Source of the DNA: Burkholderia cepacia
GTDB lineage: Bacteria > Pseudomonadota > Gammaproteobacteria > Burkholderiales > Burkholderiaceae
DNA length: 64,000 nucleotides
Direction: 5' to 3'
Assembly: GCF_001039005.1 (NCBI RefSeq)
Contig: NZ_LDWR01000034.1
Location: 19,335-83,334, forward strand
Shown here: positions 16,385 through 24,937 of the stretch, in pieces
Position numbering within the stretch: position 1 is the stretch's first letter
How the letters are laid out: each line of letters starts with the position of its first letter
Notes under the pieces: generated by a model
Seen by the model: only the letters and a program-made list of their open reading frames with translations
Told to the model about the DNA's origin: nothing
Databases searched by the model: none
Program-made: the position numbers and the translations under genes

Positions 16385-17269
16385 TTGTATTCCCGTTCTT
16401 ACTACGGCAGAAGCCTGTTGCCCTATCTCCTGATCGCGCCTCAGCTTGCGATTACCGGCGTGTTTTTCCTATGGCCTGCCGGCGTCGCATTGTGGCAAGC
16501 GATGCAACGGCAGGATGCGTTCGGCACGTCGAGCGAATTCGTCGGCCTCGCTAATTTCGCACAACTATTCTCTGATCCGCTCTATCTCGACTCGTTCAAA
16601 ACGACCATTCTCTTCAGCGCAATGGTGACGGTCAGCGGTCTTGTCGTGTCGCTGCTGCTCGCCGTGTGCGCGGATCGCGTTGTTCGCGGCGCCAGGATCT
16701 ACCGCACGCTGCTGATCTGGCCGTACGCCGTCGCACCGACCATCGCGGCCGTGCTGTGGGCGTTCCTGTTCAACCCGAGCATCGGCATAGTCACCTACGT
16801 CCTGTCGAAATACGGGGTCGTCTGGAATCACGCACTTAATCCTGGCCAGGCGATGTTTCTCGTCGTGCTTGCGTCGGTGTGGAAACAGGTGAGCTACAAC
16901 TTTCTGTTCTTTTACGCTGGGTTGCAGGCAATTCCCCGCTCGCTTATCGAAGCGGCCGCTATCGATGGCGCGGGCCCGGTGCGCCGTTTCTTCAACATCG
17001 TTCTTCCGTTGCTGTCGCCGACGAGTTTTTTCCTGCTGACGGTGAACCTGGTCTACGCGTTTTTCGACACGTTCCCGGTGATTGATGCGGCGACGGGCGG
17101 CGGTCCCGCACAGAGCACGAAGACGCTGATCTACAAGATCTTCACGGAAGGTTTTCAGGGATTGGATATCGGTAGCTCCGGGGCGCAATCGGTTGTGTTG
17201 ATGGTGATCGTCGTCGGCCTGATGGTGATTCAGTTCAAATTTGTGGAACGGAAGGTGCAATATGCATAG
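16385..17269 (+). CDS. ugpA: sn-Glycerol-3-phosphate ABC permease
   Basis: 294 residues with six membrane helices. The cytoplasmic EAA loop reads EAAAIDGAGPVRRFFNIVLP, the site that contacts the ATPase. The best start is the TTG at 16385 (MYSRSYYGRSLLPYLLIAPQ), with GGAGA eight bases upstream and a length close to the 295 residues of the enterobacterial protein. Its stop overlaps a possible start of ugpE. It forms the membrane channel with UgpE. Confidence 0.93.
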   Translation: MYSRSYYGRSLLPYLLIAPQLAITGVFFLWPAGVALWQAMQRQDAFGTSSEFVGLANFAQLFSDPLYLDSFKTTILFSAMVTVSGLVVSLLLAVCADRVVRGARIYRTLLIWPYAVAPTIAAVLWAFLFNPSIGIVTYVLSKYGVVWNHALNPGQAMFLVVLASVWKQVSYNFLFFYAGLQAIPRSLIEAAAIDGAGPVRRFFNIVLPLLSPTSFFLLTVNLVYAFFDTFPVIDAATGGGPAQSTKTLIYKIFTEGFQGLDIGSSGAQSVVLMVIVVGLMVIQFKFVERKVQYA

Positions 17270-17336
17270 GGTGATGGTCATGCGCGCACAGCGCACGAAA
17301 GTCCGTCGTGCGAAAGCATCCAGAATCGAATCGTCC

Positions 17337-18182
17337 ATGATCGAGAATCGGAAAGGTTTCGATCTGTTCTGTCACGCGATCCTGATCGCGGGCATCTTGT
17401 TGATCGTGTTTCCGCTTTACGTTGCGTTCTGTACGGCGACGATGAACTCGGAACAGGTTTTCACCATTCCGCTGTCGCTCACGCCAAGTACGCACCTGTT
17501 CGAAAATGTCGCGCATATCTGGCAGCACGGCAGCGGCGGCACGTCGGCCCCGTTCGGCAGGCTGCTCGTCAACAGTTTTCTGACGGCGTTGGCCATCACG
17601 GTCGGCAAGATCACAGTGTCGATCCTGTCGGCGTATGCGATCGTTTATTTCCGCTTTCCTTTTCGCAACCTCGCGTTCTGGTTGATCTTCGTGACGCTGA
17701 TGCTGCCGGTCGAAGTGCGGATTTTTCCGACGGTGCAAGTCGTGTCGACGCTCCATATGACGAACACGTATGCGGGCCTGACGTTGCCCTTGATCGCATC
17801 CGCAACCGCTACGTTCCTGTTCCGTCAGTTTTTCATGACATTGCCCGCCGAACTGATGGAAGCAGCACGCATCGACGGCGCGGGGCCGCTGCGCTTCTTC
17901 TGGGATATCGTGCTGCCGCTTTCGAAAACCAGTATCGCGTCGCTGTTCGTGATCACCTTCATCTACGGCTGGAATCAGTATCTCTGGCCGATCCTGATCA
18001 CGACGGATGCATCGTTGTCCACGGCAATCGTCGGCATCAAGACGATGATCGTGGCCGGCGACGCGTTGACCGAATGGCATTACGTCATGACCGCGACGCT
18101 GCTCGCGATGCTTCCGCCGCTGGCCATCGTGCTGATCATGCAGCGCTGGTTCGTGCGCGGCCTGGTCGATTCTGAAAAGTAA
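17337..18182 (+). CDS. ugpE: sn-Glycerol-3-phosphate ABC permease
   Basis: 281 residues from MIENRKGFDLFCHAILIAG at 17337, the same length and N-terminus type as enterobacterial UgpE. It has six membrane helices and an EAA loop, EAARIDGAGPLRFFWDIVLP. An in-frame ATG at 17262 overlaps the ugpA stop, has GGAAGG upstream, and would add 25 basic residues. Translation may therefore begin there by coupling; the family length favours 17337. Confidence 0.92.
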   Translation: MIENRKGFDLFCHAILIAGILLIVFPLYVAFCTATMNSEQVFTIPLSLTPSTHLFENVAHIWQHGSGGTSAPFGRLLVNSFLTALAITVGKITVSILSAYAIVYFRFPFRNLAFWLIFVTLMLPVEVRIFPTVQVVSTLHMTNTYAGLTLPLIASATATFLFRQFFMTLPAELMEAARIDGAGPLRFFWDIVLPLSKTSIASLFVITFIYGWNQYLWPILITTDASLSTAIVGIKTMIVAGDALTEWHYVMTATLLAMLPPLAIVLIMQRWFVRGLVDSEK

Positions 18183-18196
18183 ATGGGGAGATTGAA

Positions 18197-19279
18197 ATGG
18201 CTACGCTGAGCCTGAGGAACGTCAAGAAATCCTACGACGAAAAGCATACCGTCCTGCACGGTATCAACGTGGATATTGCCGACGGTGAATTCGTCGTGCT
18301 CGTGGGTCCGTCCGGTTGCGGGAAATCGACGCTGCTTCGCATGATCGCGGGGCTGGAAAACATCACGTCGGGCGACATCGCAATCGGCAAGCGCGTTGTC
18401 AACACGCTGGAACCGAAGGACCGCGATATCGCGATGGTATTTCAGAACTACGCGCTGTATCCGCACATGACGGTTGCGCAGAACATGAGTTACGGCCTCA
18501 AGATTCGCGGCGTCGACAAGAAGACGATCGATACGCGAGTGGCGGCCGCTGCGAAAATTCTCGACCTGGAGCAGCTGCTGGAGCGCAAGCCGAGCGCGAT
18601 GTCGGGCGGTCAACGCCAGCGCGTGGCAATGGGTCGAGCGATCGTACGCGAGCCGTCCGTGTTCCTGTTCGATGAACCGCTGTCGAATCTGGATGCGAAG
18701 TTGCGCGTGCAAATGCGTCTTGAGATTCAGCGGCTGCACGCGCGTCTGAAAACGACCAGTGTCTACGTCACGCATGATCAGATCGAGGCGATGACGCTGG
18801 CTCAACGCGTGATCGTGATGAACAAGGGCTACGCGGAGCAGATCGGCACACCGATCGACATTTACGAAAAGCCCGCAACGACGTTCGTCGCCAGTTTCAT
18901 CGGTTCGCCAGCCATGAATCTGCTGCACGGCGAACTGAGCGAAGACGGCAAGACGTTCAACGTTGCCAACGGCCCGGCACTTCCGGTCGCCGGTGCGCAG
19001 GGTATGCCCTTCGCGGTCGCGCGCGGACGGGAAACCATTCTTGGCATCCGCCCTGAACACATGACGCCGCGTGGCGATACGCCATCGGCGACGCTGTCCG
19101 TCGATTCGTGCGAATTGCTTGGCGCAGACAATCTGGTGCATGGCCGGTGGGGCACGCACGATCTTTCGGTTCGGCTGCCGCACGCGGATCGCCCTGCACG
19201 CGGCGCCAACCTGCAGGTGTCGCTACCTGCCGACAAGCTGCATTTCTTCGATCCGCACACGAAACAGCGCCTGAACTAG
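18197..19279 (+). CDS. ugpC: sn-Glycerol-3-phosphate ABC transporter ATPase
   Basis: 360 residues. Walker A GPSGCGKST, the signature MSGGQRQR, Walker B VFLFDEP and the switch TVYVTHD-type VYVTHDQ are all intact. The C-terminal third is the TOBE/MalK-like regulatory domain (LGIRPEHM). It powers UgpAE. GGGGAG precedes the ATG and the gene follows ugpE by 14 bases. Confidence 0.95.
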   Translation: MATLSLRNVKKSYDEKHTVLHGINVDIADGEFVVLVGPSGCGKSTLLRMIAGLENITSGDIAIGKRVVNTLEPKDRDIAMVFQNYALYPHMTVAQNMSYGLKIRGVDKKTIDTRVAAAAKILDLEQLLERKPSAMSGGQRQRVAMGRAIVREPSVFLFDEPLSNLDAKLRVQMRLEIQRLHARLKTTSVYVTHDQIEAMTLAQRVIVMNKGYAEQIGTPIDIYEKPATTFVASFIGSPAMNLLHGELSEDGKTFNVANGPALPVAGAQGMPFAVARGRETILGIRPEHMTPRGDTPSATLSVDSCELLGADNLVHGRWGTHDLSVRLPHADRPARGANLQVSLPADKLHFFDPHTKQRLN

Positions 19280-19379
19280 CCACGGGCATCCGACTTCATC
19301 GACGCAATTTCCCGGCAGGAGGAGACATATAGAAAACGTCCAACCATAAAAAAACGAATTCAAATTTTAGGAGACCTCA

Positions 19380-20588
19380 GTGAAAAACAAGTTCGGATGG
19401 GTATTGGCGGGTACTGCCGTACAAGCGCTGTTTGCACAAGCCACGTTCGCTCAAAGCAGCGTGACGCTGTACGGCCTCGTCGACAACGGCCTCGCTTACG
19501 TGAGCAACCAGTCGTCGGTCGGGTCCACGAGCGGCGGAAAATCGGCTGTCAAATTCAACACCGGCGCGTGGGCAGGCAGTCGATTCGGCCTCATGGGTTC
19601 CGAAGATCTGGGCGGCAATACGAAGGTGATTTTCAGGCTGGAATCCGGGTTCAACACGGCCAACGGCAATCAACAGTTCGCGAACGCGGAGTTCGGCCGT
19701 GAAGCGTCGCTCGGCGTGACGAACCCTGCGTTCGGTACGTTCAAGATGGGGCGCATGAACACGGCCTATTACACGATGCTGTCTCCGTACAGCCCGACGA
19801 ATTACCTCACCGGCTTTACCGGCGCGCATCCGGGCGATATCGATTCGCTCGATACCGGTTACCGTGCGAACAATACCTTTCTGTACCAGACACCGACGTG
19901 GAACGGCCTGACGGCCGCTGCGTCCTACTCGATGGGTGGCGTTGCCGGAAGCTTCAACAGCGGTTCCACGATCGCCGCGGGCGTGCAGTATCTGAACGGA
20001 CCATTCGGCATCGCAGCTGGCTACACGAAAATCAACAATTCCACGTCGGGTGGTGGTGCGTGGGGCGCGAACTCCACCACGTCATCGGGCGGCCAGGCGG
20101 GTATTTCGGCGCTTACGAACGGCTACCAGACAGCGCAATCCCAGCAGCGTATTGCCGTGACGACGGGCTACCAGATTTCCGGTGCGTTTGATGTATCTGC
20201 GTCGTATTCGAACGTGCAATACACGCCGGGGACGGGCTCGAGTTTCAAGAACAAGGCCGTATTCAACTCGGCCGGTGCCGTGCTTCATTGGAAACCGTCG
20301 GTCGTCTGGGACTTCGCGGCCGGCTACGCCTATACGCGCGCATCGCAATCGAACGGCATCGAGAAAGCTGCGCAATACCAGCAAGTCAGCCTGTCGCAAT
20401 ACTACAGCCTGTCCAAACGCACGGGCCTCTACATGGTTCAGGGCTACCAACGCGCGACCGGCGAAACGCTCGGCACGAACGGCGGGATTATCCAGGCCAC
20501 CGCGAACGTCGGTGACGGCATGAACGGTACACCGTCGTCCGGCCGCTCGCAGTTCGTCGCGGCAGGCGGTCTGATCCATCGCTTCTAA
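19380..20588 (+). CDS. OmpC-type Gram-negative porin
   Basis: 402 residues starting at a GTG with AGGAGA upstream. The signal peptide (MKNKFGWVLAGTAVQALFAQATFA) is followed by QSSVTLYGLVDNGLAYVSNQ, the standard opening of beta-proteobacterial general porins. RFGLMGSEDLGGNTKVIFRLESGF is the conserved second element, and the protein ends in FVAAGGLIHRF with the terminal Phe required for outer-membrane insertion. Its place between ugpC and ugpQ suggests that it admits glycerophosphodiesters. A terminator follows it. Confidence 0.93.
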   Translation: MKNKFGWVLAGTAVQALFAQATFAQSSVTLYGLVDNGLAYVSNQSSVGSTSGGKSAVKFNTGAWAGSRFGLMGSEDLGGNTKVIFRLESGFNTANGNQQFANAEFGREASLGVTNPAFGTFKMGRMNTAYYTMLSPYSPTNYLTGFTGAHPGDIDSLDTGYRANNTFLYQTPTWNGLTAAASYSMGGVAGSFNSGSTIAAGVQYLNGPFGIAAGYTKINNSTSGGGAWGANSTTSSGGQAGISALTNGYQTAQSQQRIAVTTGYQISGAFDVSASYSNVQYTPGTGSSFKNKAVFNSAGAVLHWKPSVVWDFAAGYAYTRASQSNGIEKAAQYQQVSLSQYYSLSKRTGLYMVQGYQRATGETLGTNGGIIQATANVGDGMNGTPSSGRSQFVAAGGLIHRF

Positions 20589-20598
20589 ATCAACCGGC

Positions 20599-20626
20599 GC
20601 TCGGCGTTTCCTGACGCCGAGCTTTT
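20599..20626 (+). terminator. Intrinsic terminator between the porin and ugpQ
   Basis: GCTCGGCGT / ACGCCGAGC form a nine-bp GC-rich stem with a six-base loop, followed by TTTT. It lies 10 bases after the porin stop and inside the operon, so it probably makes ugpQ and the phosphate transporter less expressed than the upstream genes. Confidence 0.75.
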
Positions 20627-20640
20627 CGACGAGAAGATAT

Positions 20641-21378
20641 ATGACGACGACAAGCGCACCGTGGGTCTATCCGACTTTTCTCGCGCATCGTATCGGCGGC
20701 ACGCTGGCCCCGGAGAATACTGTTTCAGGTATCGACGTGTGCGTGAAACACGGCTACCGAATGGTGGAATTCGATGTGCGCCTGACCGCAAACAACGTGC
20801 CGTTCCTGATGCACGACGATACGCTGGAACGCACGACGAACGGGCACGGGATGTCGAACGAATGGCAATGGATCGACCTGTACAACCTCGATGCCGGTTC
20901 GTGGTTCGGCGAACAATTCGCAGGCGAGAAGTTGCCGGCCCTCTACCAGATGGGAATGGTTTGTCAGCGTCACGACATCCTGGCCAACATCGAAATGAAA
21001 TCCTGTCCGGGAAACGAACGGCGCACGGCTACACACGTTGCGCGTGCACTGAATATGTTCTGGAAGGACAGGTGGCCGCTGGTGTCGTCGTTCTCCCAGG
21101 AAATGCTTGCCGTGTTCCGGGAATGCGCGCCGGACTTTCCGGTCGGGATGCTGTTCAAGGACATCCCCTCGGACTGGAAAGACATCGTCAAACGGCTCGA
21201 TTGCTCATCGGTTCACGTCAAGCATACGTTCCTGAACGCGGAAATCGTCAAGGAAATGCACACGCTGGGGCTCAAGGTGATGGCGTATACCGTGAACGAC
21301 GTCGATGCGGCGCAAGCGTTGCTTTCCATGGGCGTTGATCACATTTGCACGGATCGTCCCGATTTGCTTCGTTGCTGA
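20641..21378 (+). CDS. ugpQ: Glycerophosphodiester phosphodiesterase
   Basis: 245 residues, no signal peptide, so cytoplasmic as expected for UgpQ. The active-site segments are AHRIGGTLAPENT, EFDVRLTANNVPFLMHDDTLERTTNG and the C-terminal VNDVDAAQALLSMGVDHICTDRPD, all typical of the GDPD TIM barrel. It hydrolyses imported glycerophosphodiesters to glycerol-3-phosphate and an alcohol. GAGAAG precedes the ATG. Confidence 0.93.
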   Translation: MTTTSAPWVYPTFLAHRIGGTLAPENTVSGIDVCVKHGYRMVEFDVRLTANNVPFLMHDDTLERTTNGHGMSNEWQWIDLYNLDAGSWFGEQFAGEKLPALYQMGMVCQRHDILANIEMKSCPGNERRTATHVARALNMFWKDRWPLVSSFSQEMLAVFRECAPDFPVGMLFKDIPSDWKDIVKRLDCSSVHVKHTFLNAEIVKEMHTLGLKVMAYTVNDVDAAQALLSMGVDHICTDRPDLLRC

Positions 21379-21411
21379 ATCAAATCAGAACTTAGGGGGA
21401 ATAAGCGGGTC

Positions 21412-23061
21412 ATGCTTATTTTGCTGAATCTTCTTTCTGCCGTCGCGCTGCTTGTGTGGGGTTCGCACATCGTGCGCACCGGTATCCTGCGTGTATTCGG
21501 CTCGGACCTGCGCACCATGATCAGCCGCAGCACCGACGGCAAGCTCAGGGCATTCGCGGCGGGCATCGGCGTGACGAGCCTCGTGCAAAGCAGCAACGCG
21601 ACAGCGGTCATCGTCGCATCGTTTGCCGCGCAAAATCTGCTGCCACTGACGAGCGGACTTGCCATCCTGCTCGGCGCGGATGTAGGTACGGCCTTGATGG
21701 CCCGTGTGCTGACGCTTGATCTATCGTGGCTGTCTCCGCTGTTCATCCTCGTCGGCGTTTTTCTGTTCCTGTCGAGAAAGCAACATCGCGTCGGACAAAT
21801 CGGCCGCACCGGGATCGGTCTGGGCATGATCCTGCTGGCCTTGCATTTGATCGTGGAAGCCGCGCAACCGATGATGGAAGGGAACGGAATTCGCGTGATG
21901 TTCGGCGCACTGACCGGCGATACGATGCTTGATGCGTTGGTCGGCGCCGCGTTCGCGATCGTGTCTTATTCGAGTCTCGCCGCGGTCTTGCTGACCGCCA
22001 CGCTGGCTGCATCCCACGTGATTTCATTGAAAGTGGCGTTGTGTCTCGTCGTGGGCGCAAACCTCGGGAGCGGTCTGCTCGCGATGTTCGGCACACTCGC
22101 GCAGAACGCAGCCGCCCGTCGTTTGTCGGCCGGCAGTTTGCTGTTCAAGTTTGCAGGCGCAGTCCTGATTCTTCCGTTCGCCGCCATGCTCGCAGACGGA
22201 TTGCCGCTGCTGATTGCCGATGCACGCGAAACCGTTGTGACTTTTCATCTGGTCTACAACGTTGCACGTTGCGTCGTGTGCCTGCTGTTCATCGGCCCGG
22301 TCGCGACTCTCTGCACCCGCTTCCTGCCGGACAAGCCAATGCCCACGGACGGCATTCGTCCGCTGCATCTGGACGAAACCGCACTGACTACGCCGACCCT
22401 GGCGCTCGCGAATGCCGCTCGTGAAGTGCTGCGCGTTGGCGACATCATTCGCTCGATGCTCGGCAATGTCGGGGAATTGATCCGGAGCAATGACGCCACG
22501 AAAGCAACGGAAACGGTTCTGCTCGATAACGACGTGGATGAGCTTTACCGTGCGACCAAGCAATACCTGTCACGCATCTCCCGTGAAGACCTCGACGACG
22601 CGGACAATCAACGCTGGACGGACATATTTGCGCTGACCATCAACCTCGAGCATGCAGGCGACATCATCGAGCGCATCGCGAACGACGTGAAGGAAAGGAA
22701 GATAGCGCAGCGTCTGGCGTTTTCAGAAGAAGGCGCCGCGGAACTCAACGACCTGTACACGAGGCTTCAGAGCAATCTGCAACTCGGATTGTCGGTGTTT
22801 TTCAACAACGACCTGCGCTGCGCGGAACAGCTGTTGATGGAAAAAGAATGCTTCAGGGATCTGGAGCGGAAGTACGCGAACGCGCACGTCGATCGACTGG
22901 TGAACCAGACGTTACGCAGCATCGAAACAAGCGCACTGCATCTCGACATGCTGAGCGATATGAGACGATTGAACTCGCTGTTTTGCTCGACGTCTTACTC
23001 GGTGCTGGAAGCGGCGAGCAAGCTGCACAGATCACGTCTGCGTGGACGCACGAACGGTTGA
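21412..23061 (+). CDS. Na/Pi cotransporter family protein with PhoU-like domain
   Basis: 549 residues. The first 320 or so form the duplicated Na/Pi-cotransport membrane domain, with the repeated GVTSLVQSSNATAVIVASF and VSYSSLAAVLLTATLAAS segments carrying the QSS / SYSS signatures. The C-terminal 200 residues are helical and PhoU-like (EHAGDIIERIANDVKERK). Relatives (NptA, YjbB) move phosphate with sodium; YjbB exports it. Its place last in the ugp operon suggests handling of phosphate released from organophosphates. The direction of transport is not evident. Confidence 0.88.
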   Translation: MLILLNLLSAVALLVWGSHIVRTGILRVFGSDLRTMISRSTDGKLRAFAAGIGVTSLVQSSNATAVIVASFAAQNLLPLTSGLAILLGADVGTALMARVLTLDLSWLSPLFILVGVFLFLSRKQHRVGQIGRTGIGLGMILLALHLIVEAAQPMMEGNGIRVMFGALTGDTMLDALVGAAFAIVSYSSLAAVLLTATLAASHVISLKVALCLVVGANLGSGLLAMFGTLAQNAAARRLSAGSLLFKFAGAVLILPFAAMLADGLPLLIADARETVVTFHLVYNVARCVVCLLFIGPVATLCTRFLPDKPMPTDGIRPLHLDETALTTPTLALANAAREVLRVGDIIRSMLGNVGELIRSNDATKATETVLLDNDVDELYRATKQYLSRISREDLDDADNQRWTDIFALTINLEHAGDIIERIANDVKERKIAQRLAFSEEGAAELNDLYTRLQSNLQLGLSVFFNNDLRCAEQLLMEKECFRDLERKYANAHVDRLVNQTLRSIETSALHLDMLSDMRRLNSLFCSTSYSVLEAASKLHRSRLRGRTNG

Positions 23062-23112
23062 GTCATTGACCCGGCATTCGATCGAAAGAACAACCTTTTG
23101 ATCGTCCTTCCC

Positions 23113-23152
23113 ATTGACCCTTATGTCGTCTCTCCATCCAGGGTCAATTTTT
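23113..23152 (+). terminator. Possible terminator after the ugp operon
   Basis: ATTGACCC at 23113-23120 and GGGTCAAT at 23141-23148 are inverted and followed by TTTTT. The 20-base loop is long, so this is a modest prediction. The rest of the 305-base gap to the next gene shows nothing else. Confidence 0.45.
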
Positions 23153-23366
23153 CGGCGGGCATTCTGGAATCCGGACGCCCGCTATTTTTTCCCCGGGACC
23201 GACGAGCAGCGCGGCGTGGATGGCTTCGCCGGCCGTGACTACGCTGACGGGTTCCCGTTTGTTCATGAATGGACCTCGTGCGGCGAGTCAGACTCCCTCC
23301 TGCCGCACTGACCGACGCCGGGGCAAACCCAGACTGCAGTCGTCATGCGTCCAGTAGCGCCCGATC

Positions 23367-24332
23367 CTACAGCGCCTGCGGCGCACCGCCCAGCACGGTG
23401 CGCAACGCACTATCGAACGGCGTCGCGTAATCGATGCCGAGCTGGCGCACGCGCGAAGCGTCCAGATGGCAATCGTACGGGCGCGGCGTCGCATCGGTCG
23501 GCTGGTCGATCCGCGTGAGCGATGCGTCGATGCCGAGCGCGGCCGCGATTCGCCGCGCGATGTCGTACTTCGTCATCGGCTCCTCGCCCGACCAATGACG
23601 GATGCCCGTGACGGACGTGCCGGCGAGATGACGCAACGTCAGGTCGCGGATGACCTGCGCGACGTCCGGTGTGTAGGTCGGATAACGGATCGCCCATGCG
23701 TCCATGCCGACCGCGTCGGCACCCGGGCGCGCGGACGCGACGATCGCCGGGACGAGGCTCGTGACGGCCGATTCGCTCCAGTCGGCGATCGGGCCGTACA
23801 GCAACGGCAGGCGCAGCACGCATGACAGCGGCGACGCGGCGAGGAGTGCCGCCTCGCCTTCCAGCTTCGTGCGGCCGTAAATGTTCAGCGGATTCGGGGT
23901 GGCGTCTTCACGGTACGGGGCGGCCTTGCCGTCGAATACGTAGTCGGTGGAGATGCCGAGCGTCCACGCGCCATATCGCGCGGCGAGCGCGCCGATGCGG
24001 GCCGGGGCGGTGACGTTGATCGCGCGGGCGGCGGCGGGGTTGTTTTCGCAGACGTCGGGGCGGCGTTCGGCGGCGCAGATGATGACGGCGGCGGGTTTGC
24101 GGGTTTCGAAGAGGCGCTCGAGGGCCGGTTGGTCGAGGGCGTCGAATTCGGTGATGTTGTCCGGTGGCAATGCGAGCAGTTTCGCGCCCGCGCTTTGCGG
24201 GTTCCGGATGGTCGCGATGAGGGACAGCGACGGTTCGCTGACAAGGGACGCGGCGACCGCGCGGCCGAGCAGGCCGGAGGCGCCGATGAGGAGGACGGAC
24301 GGAAGTTCGGGTGATGAAGTTGGGCTTGGCAT
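23367..24332 (-). CDS. NAD(P)-dependent SDR, dTDP-4-dehydrorhamnose reductase-like
   Basis: 321 residues. LLIGASGLLGRAVAASL is the dinucleotide-binding glycine motif; GISTDYVFDG and NIYGRTKLEGE (catalytic YxxxK) are diagnostic of the RmlD/RfbD and MAT2B-like extended SDR group. It probably reduces a nucleotide-sugar or similar keto group, but no other rhamnose genes are near, so the substrate is uncertain. It lies directly downstream of the Rhs immunity gene and is more GC-rich, so it is probably core genome bordering the island. Confidence 0.85.
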   Translation of the reverse strand: MPSPTSSPELPSVLLIGASGLLGRAVAASLVSEPSLSLIATIRNPQSAGAKLLALPPDNITEFDALDQPALERLFETRKPAAVIICAAERRPDVCENNPAAARAINVTAPARIGALAARYGAWTLGISTDYVFDGKAAPYREDATPNPLNIYGRTKLEGEAALLAASPLSCVLRLPLLYGPIADWSESAVTSLVPAIVASARPGADAVGMDAWAIRYPTYTPDVAQVIRDLTLRHLAGTSVTGIRHWSGEEPMTKYDIARRIAAALGIDASLTRIDQPTDATPRPYDCHLDASRVRQLGIDYATPFDSALRTVLGGAPQAL

Positions 24333-24466
24333 GGGCGGCGATTCGGGTGACGTGGGGAGGCGCGCGGTCGGCGTTCCGGCTCAACGTTCGAGCCATGGTT
24401 GTGCCGAGGATAGCCGAGTTTGCCAACAGATGCAGCGTGGCCCCCCAATTCATTTCAAACAAATCA

Positions 24467-24937
24467 TCAGACAGACAATCTGATCAACTCCATCACGTCT
24501 TTTACATACTTTTTTGCAGCCGGAATCCGTGACTTCTTTACATATTCTTCGAGATACTGTTGCCCTTTGATCCCTAACAGAAACTCAATGGCGTACATCA
24601 CCAAAATTCCACGAGAAAAGCCAAGGATCTTCTCCTTTTTGTCGAAATCCTCAACCTCCTCTCCCTTCGGGAAATCCTGCTTGGCCTCATGCGTTCTGAA
24701 GAAATCGATCTTTGCGGCACAAAAATCGATAAATCTTTTATCTTTCTCCTGCACCAGGGCCTTGATTTCATCCGAGCTCAACCCGGACACCTCAACCCTT
24801 CCCTTATCAAATCTGAAAATTACATCGTTATATTGCGCATGAATAGATATACCTTCCCGCCCGCAAAGTTCATCAAGGACCTCTTGATATTGAGGAGAAA
24901 AAGCAAATTCATACAAACCTTGGATATCCTCTACCAT
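24467..24937 (-). CDS. Putative immunity protein for the Rhs nuclease tip
   Basis: 156 residues, acidic and lysine-rich, with no signal peptide. The base composition is clearly more AT-rich than surrounding genes. Its ATG overlaps the last seven bases of the rhs gene (ATGGTAG), so the pair is translationally coupled. A small unique gene at this position after an Rhs C-terminus is by convention the cognate immunity protein. I know no family for it; the assignment rests on context. Confidence 0.8.
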   Translation of the reverse strand: MVEDIQGLYEFAFSPQYQEVLDELCGREGISIHAQYNDVIFRFDKGRVEVSGLSSDEIKALVQEKDKRFIDFCAAKIDFFRTHEAKQDFPKGEEVEDFDKKEKILGFSRGILVMYAIEFLLGIKGQQYLEEYVKKSRIPAAKKYVKDVMELIRLSV

